Assembly: GCF_029537485.1 (NCBI RefSeq)
Contig: NZ_JARPUS010000010.1
Location: forward strand, 1-64,000
Source of the DNA: Pseudomonas sp. GOM6
GTDB taxonomy: Bacteria; Pseudomonadota; Gammaproteobacteria; Pseudomonadales; Pseudomonadaceae
Reading direction: 5' to 3'
DNA length: 64,000 nucleotides
Under the pieces are notes generated by a model, which was not told the DNA's origin, did not search any database, and saw only the letters and a list, made by a program, of their open reading frames with translations. Position numbers and translations under genes: made by a program. This document shows positions 1 through 11,430 of this stretch, in pieces; the first letter of the stretch is position 1, and the number at the start of each line of letters is the position of its first letter.

Positions 1-1272
1 GAAGGCACCGGCCAGGCCCGCGTAGAGCAGCTCGCTGTGACCGCTGGCGAAGGCTTCCCAGAGAATCTCGTCCTTGGAGTAGAAGCCGGCGGTGATCAGC
101 GGCAGCGCCGCCAGGGCGGCACCACCGACCACGAAGCTGGCGTAGGCCAGCGGCAGCTTCTTCCACAGACCGCCCATCTTGAAGATGTTCTGCTCGTGGT
201 GGCAGGCATGGATCACCGCACCGGAGGCAAGGAACAGCAGGGCCTTGAAGAAGGCGTGGGTCATCAGGTGGAAGATCGCCGCGTCCCAGGCCTGCACGCC
301 GAGGGCGAGGAACATGTAGCCGATCTGGCTCATGGTCGAGTAGGCGAGGATGCGCTTGATGTCGGTCTGCACCAGGGCGGCGAAACCGGCCAGCACCAGG
401 GTTACGGCGCCGACGATGCCGACCAGTTCGAGGATGTCCGGGGTCAGCAGGAACAGGCCGTGGGTACGGGCGATCAGGTACACGCCGGCGGTGACCATGG
501 TCGCCGCGTGGATCAGCGCCGACACCGGGGTCGGACCGGCCATCGCATCGGCCAGCCAGGTCTGCAGCGGCAGCTGGGCGGATTTACCAACCGCGCCGCC
601 GAGCAGCATCAGGGTGGCGATCCACAGCCAGCTGTCACCGGCCACGTACTTCTGCGGCGCCAGCACCATCAGTTCTTGGATGTTCAGGGTGCCGAGGTTG
701 AGGAACAGGATGAACAGACCAATCATCAGGAACACGTCACCGATACGGGTGACGATAAAGGCCTTGAGCGCCGCGTTACCGTTGGGCACGTGCTTGTAGT
801 AGAAGCCGATCAGCAGGTACGAGCACAGGCCCACGCCTTCCCAGCCGAAGAACAGCACCAGCAGGTTGTCGCCGAGCACCAGCAGCAACATGCTGAAGAT
901 GAACAGGTTGGTGTAGGCGAAGAAGCGCGAGTAGCCCTCTTCACCACGCATGTACCAGCTGGCGAACAGGTGGATCAGAAAGCCCACGCCGGTGACCACG
1001 CCGAGCATGGTGGCCGACAGACCGTCCAGGTGCAGGGTGAAGTTCGGCGCCAGTCCGCCAACGTTCATCCACTGCCACAGGGTTTGGCTGTAGACGCCGC
1101 CGGCCGGCAGGCTGAGAAACTGCAGGATGACCCAGGCGGCGCTCAGCGCGGCCAGGCCGACCGAGCCGACGCCGATCACGGCGGCGGTGTTTTCCGAAAT
1201 ACGCCCACGGGAGAAGGCCAGTAGGAACCAGCCAATCAGCGGGAAGAGCAGGGTGAGGAATAGTAGGTTCAT
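1..1272 (-). CDS. nuoL: NADH-quinone oxidoreductase subunit L, C-terminal part outside the window
   Basis: Proton-pumping, antiporter-like membrane subunit of respiratory complex I in the inner membrane. The frame is open from the ATG at 1272 to the left edge, giving 424 residues from the N-terminus of a protein normally a little over 600 long. The translation is almost entirely hydrophobic and carries the family's conserved core: [17 protein letters not shown], the [24 protein letters not shown] region (in part) and [10 protein letters not shown], with the lysine and histidines expected in the proton path. The start ATG overlaps the nuoK stop as ATGA, which shows translational coupling. Last gene of the operon inside the window; nuoM and nuoN are expected to the left. 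Confidence 0.96.
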   Translation of the reverse strand, partial: MNLLFLTLLFPLIGWFLLAFSRGRISENTAAVIGVGSVGLAALSAAWVILQFLSLPAGGVYSQTLWQWMNVGGLAPNFTLHLDGLSATMLGVVTGVGFLIHLFASWYMRGEEGYSRFFAYTNLFIFSMLLLVLGDNLLVLFFGWEGVGLCSYLLIGFYYKHVPNGNAALKAFIVTRIGDVFLMIGLFILFLNLGTLNIQELMVLAPQKYVAGDSWLWIATLMLLGGAVGKSAQLPLQTWLADAMAGPTPVSALIHAATMVTAGVYLIARTHGLFLLTPDILELVGIVGAVTLVLAGFAALVQTDIKRILAYSTMSQIGYMFLALGVQAWDAAIFHLMTHAFFKALLFLASGAVIHACHHEQNIFKMGGLWKKLPLAYASFVVGGAALAALPLITAGFYSKDEILWEAFASGHSELLYAGLAGAF

Positions 1273-1577
1273 CCGCGCATCTCGCTGGCAGCGTCGACAT
1301 CGAGGGTGTTGAAGCGGCGATACAGCTGCAGCAGGATCGCCAGGCCGATACTGGCCTCGGCGGCTGCCAGGGTGATCACCAGAATGAACATCACCTGGCC
1401 GTCAGGCTGCACCCAGCGGCTGCCGGCGACGACGAAGGCGAGGGCGGTGGCGTTCATCATCACTTCCAGGCTCATCAGCACGAAGAGGATGTTGCGACGC
1501 ACCATCAGGCCGATCAGGCCCAGGCTGAACAGCACGGCGGCCAGCGCCAGGCCGTGTTCCAGAGGAATGGCATTCAT
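1269..1577 (-). CDS. nuoK: NADH-quinone oxidoreductase subunit K
   Basis: Small membrane subunit of complex I, 102 residues, with three predicted membrane helices. The start [12 protein letters not shown] at 1577 fits the family length; a longer frame reading upstream to 1826 is out of register with known NuoK proteins and lies inside nuoJ. Glutamates in helix 2 (MSLEVMMNA) and helix 3 ([10 protein letters not shown]) match the family's conserved membrane acids. It overlaps nuoJ upstream and nuoL downstream by four bases each (ATGA), so it is translated as part of the nuo message. Confidence 0.97.
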   Translation of the reverse strand: MNAIPLEHGLALAAVLFSLGLIGLMVRRNILFVLMSLEVMMNATALAFVVAGSRWVQPDGQVMFILVITLAAAEASIGLAILLQLYRRFNTLDVDAASEMRG

Positions 1578-2083
1578 GCGGTGGGCTCCTTGGCGTCGTG
1601 GCGGCCCAGGTGGTAGGCGGCAACCAGCGCTGCCAACAGCAGCATGGAGGCCAGCTCGACGACCAGCAGGTAGGGGCCGAACAGGCTGATGCCGACGGCC
1701 TTGGCATCGACGGTTTCCAGGCCGATGGCGGCACCGCTCGGGCTGGCGAACAGGCCGTACAGCAGCTGCGCCAGCAGCAGGGCGGAAAGAATGGCGGGGC
1801 CGGTCCAGATGCCCGGCGTCAGCCATTTCCTCTCCTGCTCCACGGCTTCCTGGCCGAGGTTGAGCATCATCACCACGAAGACAAACAGCACCATGATAGC
1901 GCCGGCGTAGACGATGATTTCCAGGGCGCCGGCAAACGGCGCACCCAGGGCAAAGAAAGTGCAGGCCACGGCCAGCAGGGAAACGATCAGGTTGAGCAGG
2001 GCATGTACCGGGTTGGTCCCGGTAATGACCATCACAGTAGATGCCACGGCGACACCCGCGGCGAGGTAGAAAGCAAACTCCAT
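1574..2083 (-). CDS. nuoJ: NADH-quinone oxidoreductase subunit J
   Basis: Membrane subunit of complex I with about five helices; 169 residues from the chosen start. Two ATG codons stand in tandem at 2086 and 2083. The Shine-Dalgarno-like run AAGGAGAGG abuts the first ATG, so the second one (protein starting [10 protein letters not shown], as in other NuoJ proteins) has the better spacing. The conserved segment [19 protein letters not shown], the pi-bulge helix of NuoJ, is intact. The stop overlaps the nuoK start by four bases; nuoI ends just upstream at 2094. Confidence 0.95.
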   Translation of the reverse strand: MEFAFYLAAGVAVASTVMVITGTNPVHALLNLIVSLLAVACTFFALGAPFAGALEIIVYAGAIMVLFVFVVMMLNLGQEAVEQERKWLTPGIWTGPAILSALLLAQLLYGLFASPSGAAIGLETVDAKAVGISLFGPYLLVVELASMLLLAALVAAYHLGRHDAKEPTA

Positions 2084-2093
2084 CATCCTCTCC

Positions 2094-2642
2094 TTAGGGC
2101 AGCAGGCCTTTGACGTTGATCGGTTCGGCTTCGCTCTGCGCGGCGCCTTTCGGCTTGCCGGCGATGGCCATGCCAGATACGCGGTAGAAGTTGTAGTCCG
2201 GGTTCTTGCCCGGCCCGCTGATCAGCAGGTCTTCCTTCTCGTAGACCAGATCCTGGCGCTTGAACTCGCCCATCTCGAAGTCCGGGGTGAGCTGGATCGC
2301 GGTGGTCGGGCAGGCTTCCTCGCACAGGCCGCAGAAGATGCAGCGCGAGAAGTTGATGCGGAAGAACTCCGGGTACCAACGACCGTCGTCGGTCTCGGCC
2401 TTCTGCAACGAGATGCAGCCGACCGGGCAGGCCACGGCGCACAGGTTGCACGCCACGCAGCGCTCTTCGCCGTCGGGGTCGCGGGTCAGCACGATGCGGC
2501 CGCGGTAGCGCGGCGGCAGGTACACCGGCTCTTCCGGGTATTGCAGGGTGTCGCGCTTGCGGAAGCCATGGCTGAAGACCATGACCAGGCTGCGCAATTG
2601 GGTCCAGGTGCCGTGCACCACGTCCCAGATGTACTTGAACAT
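2094..2642 (-). CDS. nuoI: NADH-quinone oxidoreductase subunit I (two 4Fe-4S clusters)
   Basis: Peripheral-arm ferredoxin-like subunit of complex I that carries clusters N6a and N6b and passes electrons from NuoG towards NuoB. The 182-residue product has two CxxCxxCxxxCP motifs, at residues 62-73 ([12 protein letters not shown]) and 101-112 ([12 protein letters not shown]), all eight cysteines present. The N-terminus has the amphipathic membrane-surface helix of the family. Eleven bases separate it from nuoH (stop at 2655); a purine-rich ribosome site (GGAGAGA) precedes the ATG. Confidence 0.97.
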   Translation of the reverse strand: MFKYIWDVVHGTWTQLRSLVMVFSHGFRKRDTLQYPEEPVYLPPRYRGRIVLTRDPDGEERCVACNLCAVACPVGCISLQKAETDDGRWYPEFFRINFSRCIFCGLCEEACPTTAIQLTPDFEMGEFKRQDLVYEKEDLLISGPGKNPDYNFYRVSGMAIAGKPKGAAQSEAEPINVKGLLP

Positions 2643-2654
2643 GTTTCTCTCTCC

Positions 2655-3647
2655 TTACTGGGCCGCGGCCAGCACGAGCGCGCCGGTCACCAGCAGGTTG
2701 ATCAGGGTCAGCGGCAGACAGAACTTCCAGCTGAACGCCATGACCTGGTCATACCGCGGGCGCGGGATCGACGCGCGCAGCAGGATGAAGATCATGATGA
2801 AGAAGCAGGTCTTCAGGGCGAACCAGATGAAGGGGATCTGCGGCAGGATGCCGAACGGGCCGTGCCAGCCACCAAAGAACAAGGTCACCAGCAGCGCCGA
2901 GATAGTCACGATGCCGATGTACTCGCCGACGAAGAACATGCCCCATTTCATGCCGGCATATTCGATGTGGTAACCGTCGGCCAGCTCCTGCTCCGCTTCC
3001 GGCTGGTCGAACGGGTGACGGTGAGTCACGGCGACGCCGGCGATGAAGAAGGTACAGAAGCCGAAGAACTGCGGAATGATGAACCACAGGTTCTCGGCCT
3101 GGTAGTCGACAATGTCGCGCATGTTGAACGAGCCGACCTGCGCCACCACGCCCATCAGCGCCAGGGCCAGGAACACCTCGTAGGACACGGTCTGCGCCGA
3201 GGCGCGCAGGGCACCGAGCAGGGCGAACTTGTTGGCGCTGGCCCAGCCGGCGAACAGCACGGCATACACCGACAGACCGGCCATGGCGAAGAAGAACAGG
3301 ATGCCGATGTTCAGGTCCGCCACGCCCCAGGTCGGGGTCACCGGGATGATGGCGAAGGCCATCAGCATGGCGGCGAAGGCGATCATCGGCGCGATGATGA
3401 AGATGAACTTGTCGGCGAACGGCGGCGTCCAGTCCTCCTTGAAGAACATCTTGATCATGTCGGCGGCGATCTGAAACATGCCGAACGGGCCCACGCGGTT
3501 GGGGCCGTGGCGGTCCTGCCACCAGCCCAGCAGGCGGCGTTCGACGAAGCTCAGCAGTGCGCCACAGACCACCACCACCAGCAGGATGACGATGGCTTTA
3601 AGGACGGCGACGATGACGTCGATCAGTTCGGGCGTCAGCCAGCTCAT
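2655..3647 (-). CDS. nuoH: NADH-quinone oxidoreductase subunit H
   Basis: Membrane subunit of complex I at the junction of the two arms that forms part of the quinone channel; 330 residues, about eight or nine helices. Conserved signatures are visible: [19 protein letters not shown] near residue 40, [19 protein letters not shown] near 215-235, and [13 protein letters not shown] near the C-terminus. The ATG at 3647 overlaps the nuoG stop (ATGA), as expected for a stoichiometric operon. Confidence 0.97.
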   Translation of the reverse strand: MSWLTPELIDVIVAVLKAIVILLVVVVCGALLSFVERRLLGWWQDRHGPNRVGPFGMFQIAADMIKMFFKEDWTPPFADKFIFIIAPMIAFAAMLMAFAIIPVTPTWGVADLNIGILFFFAMAGLSVYAVLFAGWASANKFALLGALRASAQTVSYEVFLALALMGVVAQVGSFNMRDIVDYQAENLWFIIPQFFGFCTFFIAGVAVTHRHPFDQPEAEQELADGYHIEYAGMKWGMFFVGEYIGIVTISALLVTLFFGGWHGPFGILPQIPFIWFALKTCFFIMIFILLRASIPRPRYDQVMAFSWKFCLPLTLINLLVTGALVLAAAQ

Positions 3648-6382
3648 TGCGCGGCCTCCTGGGTTCCTGCAACACCGAGAGCGGTCGCGCTAGCGCCGGC
3701 GATGGCCGCCGGAATGCCGGCGAAGCCGGCCGGCAGGCCGACCAGGCCCAGGGCCAGGTCTTCGCTGACCTTCACCGGCAGGCGCAGGGCCTCACCATTG
3801 ACGGTCAGGCTGATCAGCGCTCCGTCATTGACGCCCAGGCGATCGGCCTCGGCCTTGGCCAGGGCGACGTAGGCGGGCTGGATGCGTTCCTGCACCGGCG
3901 CAGCGCGGGAGGAGTTCTCCTCGCTGCCGAACAGGTGATGCATCGGCACGACCTGCCAGGTGCCCTGGGCCGGGGCGAAGGCGCCCGGTACGGCGAACCA
4001 GGCCAGGGTCTTGCCCTGCGACTCGATCAGGCGCACGCCCGGATCACCGGCACGCAGATGGCCACCGACTTCGTCCTGGAACTTGTTCCAGGCCTGTGGC
4101 GAGTTCCAGCCCGGCGACCAAGCGAACGGAATCTGCTGACGGTCTTCCTTGCTGCCCGAATAGCCTTCCATGGAGAAGGCGAAGGCGGAGTCCTGATCCT
4201 GCGGCTGACGCGGCTCGTGCACGCTGATGTTGGCGCGCATGGCGGTACGGCCGCTGTAGCGCAGCGGCTCACGCGCCAGCTTCATGCCCTTGATGCGGAA
4301 CGAAGCGCTCGGCGCGGCATCGGTGATCGGAGCCAGCACGGCGCTGCTGGCAGCGACGGCGGCGGTGACCTGGTCCAGCTGAGTCCAGTCCACGGCCTTG
4401 CCTTGCAGGGTGCTGTGCAGCGCGTGCATCCAGCGCCAGCCCTCGCGGACGAGGATGTTGCTGTCGTAGTAGCTTGGCTCGAACACCTGGAAGAAGCGCT
4501 GGGCGCGGCCTTCCTGGCTGACCAGGGTGCCATCGCCTTCGGCAAAGCTGGCGGCGGACAGCACCAGGTTGGCCTTGGCGGTGGTGGCGGTCTGCTGGTG
4601 GTCGGCGACGATCACCGCTTTTGCGGCGGCGAGGGCGGCGTCGACCTTGGCGGCGTCGGCGCGGCGGTACAGGTCGTTTTCCAGCACGATCACAGCGTCG
4701 GCGTTGCCTGCGGTCAGCGCTTGCAGCGCGGCGTCAACGGATTCACCGCCAAACAGGGCCAGGCCCATGCTGTTGGCTTCCGGCACCACCAGGCTAATGG
4801 AGGCATTCTTCTCGCGGTTCTTCAGGGCCTGGGCGATGTTCGCGGCGGCCTCGACGATGCTCTTCTCGCCCAGCGAGGCGCCGCTGACGATCAGCGGGCG
4901 CTTGCCGGCCAACAGGGCGTCGGCGATCAGCTGCACCAGTTCCATGGCCTCGTCGTCCAGGCCGGTGACGGCCGGGGCGCTCGGGTCGATGGCGTGGGCT
5001 ACGGCGAAGCCGATGCGCGCCAGGTCGGCCGGCGCGGCGTGCACGCAGGCTTCGGCTACGTCGTCCAGGCGGGTGGCGTCGACACTGGCGATGAACAGCG
5101 GGTTCAGCGCGTCCTGGGCCACGTTCTGCACCGCGGCCATGTGCCAATCCTGGATCTTCATCGAGGCGGCGATTTCGGTGGCCTTGCCCTTGACCGACTG
5201 GCGCAGGGCCAGGGCGACGCGCGCGGCGGTCTGGGTCAGGTCTTCACCGAGAACGAACACGGCATCGTGATCCTCGATCTCGCGCAGCGACGGAATCGGC
5301 AGCGGGCCGTTCTGCAGCACGTCGCGGATCAGGCGGATGTTGGCTAGCTCAACGGCGCCAATGCCGCTGTAGAAGTTGGCTTCGCCGACCAGCTCACGCA
5401 GGGCAAAGTTGCCTTCCAGGCTGGCGCGCGGCGAACCGATGCCGATCACGCGCTTGTCCTTGAGCAACTCGGCGGCCTTGTCCAGCGCGGCGTCGATGCC
5501 CAGCTTGGTTTCGCCGCCGCTCTTATCAAGAAGCAGGGGCTGGCGCGGACGGTCTGCGCGGTTGGTATAGCCGTAGCCGAAGCGGCCGCGGTCGCACAGG
5601 AAATAGTGGTTCACCGAGCCGTTGAAGCGGTTCTCGATGCGGCGGATCTCGCCGTAGCGCTCGCCGGGGCTGATGTTGCAGCCGCTGGAGCAGCCATGGC
5701 AGATGCTTGGGGCGAACTGCATGTCCCACTTGCGGTTGTAGCGCTCGGAGTGGGTCTTGTCGGTGAACACACCGGTCGGGCAGACCTCGGTGAGGTTGCC
5801 GGAGAACTCGCTTTCCAGTACGCCGTCTTCGACGCGGCCGAAGTACACGTTGTCGTGCGCGCCGTAGACGCCCAGGTCGGTGCCGCCGGCGTAGTCCTTG
5901 TAGTAACGCACGCAGCGGTAGCAGGCGATGCAGCGGTTCATCTCGTGGGAAATGAACGGACCGAGCTGCTGATTCTGGTGGGTGCGCTTGGTGAAACGGT
6001 AGCGGCGCTGGTTGTGGCCGGTCATTACCGTCATGTCTTGCAGGTGGCAGTGACCGCCTTCCTCGCACACCGGGCAGTCGTGCGGGTGGTTGGTCATCAG
6101 CCACTCGACGACGCTGGCGCGGAAGGCCTTGGACTCTTCGTCGTCGATGCTGATCCAGGTGTTGTCGGTCGCCGGCGTCATGCAGGACATGACGATGCGA
6201 CCACGGGTGTCGTTCTCGTCGGTGTACTGCTTCACCGCGCACTGGCGGCAGGCGCCGACGCTACCGAGCGCCGGGTGCCAGCAGAAGTAGGGGATGTCGA
6301 GCCCGAGGGACAGACAGGCCTGTAGCAGGTTGTCCGCCCCATCGACTTCGAAATCTTTGCCGTCTACGTGGATAGTGGCCAT
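3644..6382 (-). CDS. nuoG: NADH-quinone oxidoreductase subunit G
   Basis: Large iron-sulfur subunit of the complex I peripheral arm, 912 residues from the ATG at 6382 ([15 protein letters not shown]). The open frame extends upstream to 7168 but that part lies within nuoF and is rejected. Visible in order: an N-terminal 2Fe-2S ferredoxin fold with [15 protein letters not shown], the His/Cys ligand region [19 protein letters not shown], a 4Fe-4S motif [14 protein letters not shown], and CHGCSSGCN, the extra N7-type site known from E. coli. The rest is a molybdopterin-oxidoreductase-like fold that has lost its cofactor in the family. An 89-base gap with a small hairpin separates it from nuoF; it overlaps nuoH by four bases. 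Confidence 0.96.
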   Translation of the reverse strand: MATIHVDGKDFEVDGADNLLQACLSLGLDIPYFCWHPALGSVGACRQCAVKQYTDENDTRGRIVMSCMTPATDNTWISIDDEESKAFRASVVEWLMTNHPHDCPVCEEGGHCHLQDMTVMTGHNQRRYRFTKRTHQNQQLGPFISHEMNRCIACYRCVRYYKDYAGGTDLGVYGAHDNVYFGRVEDGVLESEFSGNLTEVCPTGVFTDKTHSERYNRKWDMQFAPSICHGCSSGCNISPGERYGEIRRIENRFNGSVNHYFLCDRGRFGYGYTNRADRPRQPLLLDKSGGETKLGIDAALDKAAELLKDKRVIGIGSPRASLEGNFALRELVGEANFYSGIGAVELANIRLIRDVLQNGPLPIPSLREIEDHDAVFVLGEDLTQTAARVALALRQSVKGKATEIAASMKIQDWHMAAVQNVAQDALNPLFIASVDATRLDDVAEACVHAAPADLARIGFAVAHAIDPSAPAVTGLDDEAMELVQLIADALLAGKRPLIVSGASLGEKSIVEAAANIAQALKNREKNASISLVVPEANSMGLALFGGESVDAALQALTAGNADAVIVLENDLYRRADAAKVDAALAAAKAVIVADHQQTATTAKANLVLSAASFAEGDGTLVSQEGRAQRFFQVFEPSYYDSNILVREGWRWMHALHSTLQGKAVDWTQLDQVTAAVAASSAVLAPITDAAPSASFRIKGMKLAREPLRYSGRTAMRANISVHEPRQPQDQDSAFAFSMEGYSGSKEDRQQIPFAWSPGWNSPQAWNKFQDEVGGHLRAGDPGVRLIESQGKTLAWFAVPGAFAPAQGTWQVVPMHHLFGSEENSSRAAPVQERIQPAYVALAKAEADRLGVNDGALISLTVNGEALRLPVKVSEDLALGLVGLPAGFAGIPAAIAGASATALGVAGTQEAAQ

Positions 6383-6404
6383 GGTTTCTTGGTTTCTTCT
6401 TTCA

Positions 6405-6418
6405 CCCGCCGAAGCGGG
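6405..6418 (-). other. UUCG-capped hairpin between nuoF and nuoG
   Basis: In the transcript the sequence reads CCCGC-UUCG-GCGGG, a five-pair stem with a cUUCGg tetraloop, 22 bases before the nuoG start. It lies in the longest gap of the nuo operon in this window (6383-6471). There is no following U-tract, so it is not a terminator; a role in mRNA stability or in separating nuoF and nuoG translation is possible but not shown. Confidence 0.5.
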
Positions 6419-6471
6419 CTTGGCTAATGGAATCACGGTTGCGCTGCGACCTTGGCCACCGCGCGAATGCA

Positions 6472-7821
6472 TCAGGCCGGCGCGAACTGCACCGACGGTG
6501 CCGGGGTGGCCGAGCTGGATACGCCAGCCTCGAACTCCGGACGGAAATACTTGATGGCACTGCCCAGCGGCTCGACGGCGCCTGGTGCATGGGCGCAGAA
6601 GGTTTTGCCGGGGCCGAGGAAGTTGACCAGGCCAAGCAGGGTGTCGATGTCCTGCTGGGTACCTTGCTTGTTTTCCAGGGCGCGTAGGATCTTCACGCTC
6701 CACGGCAGGCCGTCGCGGCACGGGGTGCACCAGCCGCAGGATTCGCGGGCGAAGAATTCTTCCATGTTGCGCAGCAGCGAGACCATGTTGACCGAGTCGT
6801 CCACCGCCAGGGCCAGGCCGGTGCCCATGCGGGTGCCGACCTTGGCGATACCGCCGGCGAACATGGCCGCATCCAGGTGCTCGGGCAGCAGGAAGCCGGT
6901 GCCGGCGCCGCCGGGCTGCCAGCATTTCAGCTTGTAGCCGTCGCGCATGCCGCCGGCGTAGTCCTCGAACAGCTCGCGGGCCGGGATGCCGAACGGCAGC
7001 TCCCACAGGCCGGGGTTCTTCACCTTGCCGGAGAAACCCATGAGCTTGGTGCCCATGTCTTCGCTGCCCGGGCGGGCCAGGGTCTTGTACCAGTCGACGC
7101 CGTTGGCGACGATCGCTGGCACGTTGCACAGGGTCTCGACGTTGTTCACGCAGGTCGGCTTGCCCCACACGCCGACGGCGGCGGGGAAGGGCGGCTTGGA
7201 GCGCGGGTTGGCGCGGCGGCCTTCGAGGGAGTTGATCAGTGCGGTTTCTTCGCCGCAGATGTAGCGACCGGCGCCGGTATGGACGAACAGCTCGAAGTCG
7301 AAGCCGCTGCCGAGGATGTTCTTGCCCAGCAGGCCGGCGGCCTTGGCTTCATCGATGGCGCGATTGAGGTTGGCTGCTGCGTCGACGTACTCGCCACGCA
7401 GGAAGATGTAGCCGCGGTAGGCCTTGAGCGCGCGCGCGGAGATCAGCATGCCTTCCACCAGCAGGTGCGGCAGCTGCTCCATGAGCATGCGGTCCTTCCA
7501 GGTGTTCGGCTCCATTTCATCCGCGTTGCACAGCAGGTAGCGGATGTTCATGGACTCGTCGGCCGGCATCAGGCCCCACTTCACGCCGGTGGGGAAGCCC
7601 GCACCGCCGCGGCCCTTGAGGCCGGAGTCCTTGACCGTCTGCACGATGTCGGCCTGAGCCATTTCGCTCAGGGCCTTGCGCGCGGCGGTGTAGCCGTTCT
7701 TCGCCTGGTATTCCTCCAGCCATACCGGCTGGGCGTCGTCACGCAGGCGCCAGGTCAGCGGATGGGTCTCTTCGCTACGAGCGATGCTGTTGATCGGACC
7801 TACGGAAGTCAGGGTCTTCAT
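6472..7821 (-). CDS. nuoF: NADH-quinone oxidoreductase subunit F (NADH/FMN site)
   Basis: NADH-oxidising subunit of complex I with FMN and the 4Fe-4S cluster N3; 449 residues. The FMN/NADH loop [15 protein letters not shown] lies near residue 70, the second nucleotide-binding part [19 protein letters not shown] near 190, and the cluster ligands [12 protein letters not shown] near 360 with the fourth cysteine in KTFCAHAPG. Its ATG overlaps the nuoE stop by four bases. No deviations from the family pattern were seen. Confidence 0.97.
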   Translation of the reverse strand: MKTLTSVGPINSIARSEETHPLTWRLRDDAQPVWLEEYQAKNGYTAARKALSEMAQADIVQTVKDSGLKGRGGAGFPTGVKWGLMPADESMNIRYLLCNADEMEPNTWKDRMLMEQLPHLLVEGMLISARALKAYRGYIFLRGEYVDAAANLNRAIDEAKAAGLLGKNILGSGFDFELFVHTGAGRYICGEETALINSLEGRRANPRSKPPFPAAVGVWGKPTCVNNVETLCNVPAIVANGVDWYKTLARPGSEDMGTKLMGFSGKVKNPGLWELPFGIPARELFEDYAGGMRDGYKLKCWQPGGAGTGFLLPEHLDAAMFAGGIAKVGTRMGTGLALAVDDSVNMVSLLRNMEEFFARESCGWCTPCRDGLPWSVKILRALENKQGTQQDIDTLLGLVNFLGPGKTFCAHAPGAVEPLGSAIKYFRPEFEAGVSSSATPAPSVQFAPA

Positions 7822-8333
7822 GCGTAGTTCTCCAGCAGCTGGGCGATGCCGTTGGCATCGAGGTTACCGTAGGTGTCGTCGTCGATCATCACCGCGGGGG
7901 CCTTGTCGCAGTTGCCCAGGCAGCACACCGGCAGCAGGGTGAAGCGGCCGTCGGCGGTGGTCTGGCCCGGAACGATGCCGAGCTTGTCCTTGAGGCTGCC
8001 GAGCAGGTTCTCGTGGCCGCCGATGAAGCAGGTCATGCTGTCGCACACGCGGATCACGTGGCGACCGACCGGCACGCGGAAGATCTGGCTGTAGAAAGTG
8101 GCCACGCCCTCGACGTCGCTGGCCGGGATGCCAAGGATGTCGGCGATGGCGTAGATGGCGCCGTCCGGCACCCAGCCGCGCTGCTTCTGCACGATCTTCA
8201 GGGCTTCGATGGACGCCGCGCGCGGGTCCTCGTAGTGGTGCATTTCGTGTTCGATGGCGTCGTACTCGGCCTGGCTGAGTTCGAAGCGGTCGGTTTGGAT
8301 CATGCTTTGCGAAGAAACAGTAGTCTGGCTCAT
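7818..8333 (-). CDS. nuoE: NADH-quinone oxidoreductase subunit E (2Fe-2S)
   Basis: Thioredoxin-fold subunit of complex I carrying cluster N1a; 171 residues from the ATG at 8333. The four ligands appear as CDSMTC and CCLGNC, in the usual C-x4-C ... C-x3-C arrangement. A second possible start, the methionine of [10 protein letters not shown] at 8303, would give 161 residues and begins closer to the conserved region; neither has a good ribosome site. The nuoCD stop lies four bases upstream. Confidence 0.94.
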   Translation of the reverse strand: MSQTTVSSQSMIQTDRFELSQAEYDAIEHEMHHYEDPRAASIEALKIVQKQRGWVPDGAIYAIADILGIPASDVEGVATFYSQIFRVPVGRHVIRVCDSMTCFIGGHENLLGSLKDKLGIVPGQTTADGRFTLLPVCCLGNCDKAPAVMIDDDTYGNLDANGIAQLLENYA

Positions 8334-8337
8334 GTGA

Positions 8338-10119
8338 TTAACGGTCCACGTCGGCCATAACGAAGTCGATGCTACCCAGGTAGGCGATCAGGTCCGCGAT
8401 CATGCTGCCGCGGATCACCGAGGGGATCTGCTGCAGGTGCGGGAAGCTGGGCGTCCGGATGCGCGTGCGGTAGCTCATGGTGCTGCCGTCGCTCGTCAGG
8501 TAATAGCTGTTGATGCCCTTGGTCGCCTCGATCATCTGGAAGCTCTCGTTGGCCGGCATGACCGGGCCCCAGGAGACTTGCAGGAAGTGGGTGATCAGGG
8601 TCTCGATGTGCTGCAGGGTGCGCTCTTTCGGCGGCGGCGTGGTCAGCGGGTGATCCGCCTTGTACGGGCCTTCCGGCATGTTGCGCAGGCACTGGTCGAT
8701 GATGCGGATGCTCTGGCGCATCTCCTCGACGCGGACCATGCAGCGGTCGTAGGCGTCGCCGTTATGGGCCAGCGGCACTTCGAACTCGAAGTTCTGGTAG
8801 CCGGAGTACGGGCGTGCCTTGCGCAGGTCGAAGTCCAGGCCGGTGGAGCGCAGGCCGGCGCCTGTGACGCCCCATTCCAGCGCTTCCTTGGTGTTGTACT
8901 GGGCAACGCCGATGGTGCGGCCTTTGAGGATGCTGTTCTGCAGGGCGGCCTTGGTGTACTCGTCGAGGCGCTTGGGCAGCCAGTCGACGAACTCCTTGAC
9001 CAGCTTGTCCCAGCCGCGCGGCAGGTCGTGGGCAACGCCGCCGATACGGTACCAGGCCGGGTGCAGGCGGAAGCCGGTGATGGCCTCGATCACCTTGTAG
9101 GCGCGCTGGCGGTCGGTGAAGGTGAAGAACACCGGGGTCATGGCGCCGACGTCCTGGATATAGGTGCCCAGGAACAGCAAGTGGCTGGTGATGCGGAAGA
9201 ACTCGGCGAGCATCACGCGGATGAAGTCGACGCGGTCCGGTACCTTGATGCCGGCCAGCTTCTCGACCGACAGCACGTAGGGCAGGTTGTTCATCACTCC
9301 GCCGAGGTAGTCGATACGGTCGGTGTAGGGGATGAAGCTGTGCCAGGACTGGCGCTCGGCCATCTTCTCGGCGCCACGGTGGTGGTAGCCGATGTCCGGT
9401 ACGCAGTCGATGATCTCTTCACCGTCCAGCTGCAGGATGATGCGGAACGCACCGTGCGCGGAGGGGTGGTTCGGGCCGAGGTTGAGGAACATGTAGTCCT
9501 CGTGCTCGCCGTGGCGTTTCATGCCCCAGTCTTCCGGCTTGAAGCGCGCGGCTTCTTCTTCCAGTTGCTGTTTGGCCAGGGTCAGACTGAACGGATCGAA
9601 TTCGGTGGCGCGCGCCGGGTAGTCCTTGCGCAGCGGGTGACCTTCCCAGGTCGGCGGCATCATGATGCGGGTCAGGTGCGGGTGGCCCTGGAAGGTGATG
9701 CCGTACAGGTCCCAGACCTCACGCTCGTACCAGTTGGCGTTGGGCCAGATGCCGGTGACGGTGGGGACGTTGAGGTCGCCTTCCTTGAGGGCGACCTTGA
9801 TCATGATGTCGCTGTTACGCTCGACCGACATCAGGTGGTAGAACACGGTGAAATCGGCGCCCGGCAGGCCGCGGCGCTGGGTGCGCAGGCGCTCGTCGAC
9901 GCCATGCAGGTCGTACAGCATGACGTAGGGGCGCGGCAGGTTGCGCAGGAAGCTCAGCACGTCGATCAGGCGATCGCGGGCGACCCACAGCACCGGCATG
10001 CCGGTGCGAGTGCTCTGGACGGTAAAGGTCTCGGCACCGAAACGGGAATTCAGCTCGACGACCACATCCTGGTCATCGGCCTTGTAGGGTGGAACGGACA
10101 GAATGCTGTCTGCAGTCAT
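8338..10119 (-). CDS. nuoC: NADH-quinone oxidoreductase fused subunit C/D
   Basis: Single 593-residue protein joining the NuoC domain (roughly residues 1-185) to the 49-kDa NuoD domain (roughly 205-593), as in E. coli and pseudomonads; often named nuoCD. The NuoC part shows [17 protein letters not shown] sequence ([18 protein letters not shown], then LRKDYP). The NuoD part shows [13 protein letters not shown], the quinone-site region [22 protein letters not shown] in part, and the C-terminal [14 protein letters not shown]. It forms the quinone-binding core with NuoB. A 56-base gap separates it from nuoB. Confidence 0.96.
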   Translation of the reverse strand: MTADSILSVPPYKADDQDVVVELNSRFGAETFTVQSTRTGMPVLWVARDRLIDVLSFLRNLPRPYVMLYDLHGVDERLRTQRRGLPGADFTVFYHLMSVERNSDIMIKVALKEGDLNVPTVTGIWPNANWYEREVWDLYGITFQGHPHLTRIMMPPTWEGHPLRKDYPARATEFDPFSLTLAKQQLEEEAARFKPEDWGMKRHGEHEDYMFLNLGPNHPSAHGAFRIILQLDGEEIIDCVPDIGYHHRGAEKMAERQSWHSFIPYTDRIDYLGGVMNNLPYVLSVEKLAGIKVPDRVDFIRVMLAEFFRITSHLLFLGTYIQDVGAMTPVFFTFTDRQRAYKVIEAITGFRLHPAWYRIGGVAHDLPRGWDKLVKEFVDWLPKRLDEYTKAALQNSILKGRTIGVAQYNTKEALEWGVTGAGLRSTGLDFDLRKARPYSGYQNFEFEVPLAHNGDAYDRCMVRVEEMRQSIRIIDQCLRNMPEGPYKADHPLTTPPPKERTLQHIETLITHFLQVSWGPVMPANESFQMIEATKGINSYYLTSDGSTMSYRTRIRTPSFPHLQQIPSVIRGSMIADLIAYLGSIDFVMADVDR

Positions 10120-10175
10120 GGTCTCGATCGCTATCGGCGGTGTACGGCGTCAGTGAGCAGGCGCGGGGCGCCAGC

Positions 10176-10859
10176 TCACACTTCGTCAGGGCTGCGCAGG
10201 TTGGTCACAGCGATGCGCTCGGCGCGGCGCTGCTCTTTCTGCGACGGCATTTCGGCGCGGTAGACGCCTTGATCGCCGACAACCCAGGACAGCGGGCGGC
10301 GCTCCTGGCCGATCGACTCCTGGAGCAGCATCAAACCCTGCAGAAAGGCTTCGGGGCGCGGCGGGCAGCCGGGAATGTAAACGTCGACAGGAAGGAACTT
10401 GTCGACACCCTGCACCACAGAATAGATGTCATACATGCCGCCGGAGTTGGCGCACGAGCCCATGGAGATGACCCACTTGGGTTCCAGCATCTGTTCGTAC
10501 AGGCGCTGAATCACGGGAGCCATCTTGATGAAGCAGGTGCCGGCGATGACCATGAAGTCGGCCTGGCGTGGTGACGCACGAATGACTTCCGCACCGAAAC
10601 GCGCGATATCGTGCGGAGCGGTGAAGGCCGTGGTCATTTCGACGTAGCAGCAGGACAGACCGAAGTTGTACGGCCACAGGGAGTTCTTGCGACCCCAGTT
10701 CACCGCACCGTTGAGCACATCTTCGAGCTTGCCCATGAAGATGTTCTTGTGGACCTCATCCTCTAGCAGTGGATCGGCTACGGTCTCCCGCGAGCCGATC
10801 GGATACTGCTCGTTCGGAGCATCCGGATCGATCCGTGTAAGTTTGTATTGCATCGCCAA
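10176..10859 (-). CDS. nuoB: NADH-quinone oxidoreductase subunit B (cluster N2)
   Basis: Core subunit of complex I that holds the terminal 4Fe-4S cluster N2 next to quinone; 227 residues. The ligands are visible as the adjacent pair in GLSCCYVEM, then GSCANSGG and [10 protein letters not shown]. Related to the small subunit of NiFe hydrogenases. Only four bases separate its start from the nuoA stop. Confidence 0.97.
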   Translation of the reverse strand: MAMQYKLTRIDPDAPNEQYPIGSRETVADPLLEDEVHKNIFMGKLEDVLNGAVNWGRKNSLWPYNFGLSCCYVEMTTAFTAPHDIARFGAEVIRASPRQADFMVIAGTCFIKMAPVIQRLYEQMLEPKWVISMGSCANSGGMYDIYSVVQGVDKFLPVDVYIPGCPPRPEAFLQGLMLLQESIGQERRPLSWVVGDQGVYRAEMPSQKEQRRAERIAVTNLRSPDEV

Positions 10860-10863
10860 AGCC

Positions 10864-11277
10864 TCATTGTTTTAGCTTCGCCTGCCGATTGCGACGGCCT
10901 TCGGGCGCCCAGTCGAGCGCGCCTATACGCCAAAGATAGACAAGACCTGCCAACAGAATTGCTATGAAAACTGTAGCTTCGATCAGACCGGCCCAGCCGC
11001 TTTCGCGTACCGAGACTGCCCAAGCGAAGAGAAAGAGGGCTTCAACGTCGAAGATCACGAAGAGCATCGCGACCAGATAGAACTTTGCCGAAAGGCGTAG
11101 ACGGGCACTGCCTACGGGCAGCATGCCGGATTCGAAGGGGTCATTCTTGCTGCGGCCCCAGGCCTTGCTACCCAGAAGGCTGGACAGGCCAAGCATGAAG
11201 GCTATGAGTCCGAAGACTCCGAGCAGGAATACAGCGAAAGCCCAGTTATGGGACATGGTCGTTACCGCATCAGGCAT
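10864..11277 (-). CDS. nuoA: NADH-quinone oxidoreductase subunit A, first gene of the nuo operon
   Basis: Three-helix membrane subunit of complex I, 137 residues. The conserved acidic loop [19 protein letters not shown] and [13 protein letters not shown] are present. The ATG at 11277 is supported by AAGGAG seven bases upstream; an alternative methionine at 11256 (MSHNW) lacks such a site. The C-terminus is basic and lacks strong conservation. As the first gene it should be preceded by the operon promoter in 11278-11460. Confidence 0.95.
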   Translation of the reverse strand: MPDAVTTMSHNWAFAVFLLGVFGLIAFMLGLSSLLGSKAWGRSKNDPFESGMLPVGSARLRLSAKFYLVAMLFVIFDVEALFLFAWAVSVRESGWAGLIEATVFIAILLAGLVYLWRIGALDWAPEGRRNRQAKLKQ

Positions 11278-11361
11278 GCCGGTTCTCCTTGGGGAAGGGA
11301 CGGCTTCTTTTAATGTTCGCTGCAGCCTGTAGCGACTGCATCGAGGAGTAGTGTGGACGCG

Positions 11362-11391
11362 ATTTTATGCCCCTGCGCCCATGTAAGTAAA
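11362..11391 (-). promoter_or_regulatory. Candidate sigma-70 promoter of the nuo operon
   Basis: On the minus strand TTTACT (11386-11391) and TAAAAT (11362-11367) are 18 bases apart, in the AT-rich stretch 85-115 bases upstream of nuoA. The match is partial (4-5 of 6 in each hexamer), so this is a proposal only. Confidence 0.35.
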
Positions 11392-11405
11392 TTTTTCCGA
11401 ATAAA

Positions 11406-11430
11406 AAAATGAACGCGAATGCGTCATTTT
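11406..11430. repeat. Inverted repeat upstream of the nuo operon
   Basis: AAAATGA and TCATTTT enclose CGC-GAAT-GCG, giving a ten-pair stem with a single unpaired A at 11413. It lies just upstream of the candidate nuo promoter and could be an operator; the flanking T-rich sequence would also allow it to act as a weak terminator. The rest of 11431-11644 shows nothing recognisable. Confidence 0.45.

Noticed and set aside
3647..5347. 566-residue open frame antisense to nuoG (and similar long antisense frames such as 8437-10263, 24075-25364, 32202-33692, 60397-61941)
   Set aside because: They mirror the codon periodicity of strongly conserved genes on the other strand in high-GC DNA and have low-complexity, Gly/Gln/His-rich products with no recognisable domain.
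6383..7168. N-terminal extension of nuoG to 7168
   Set aside because: The extra 262 codons are out-of-frame nuoF sequence; NuoG homologues start at MATIHVDG.
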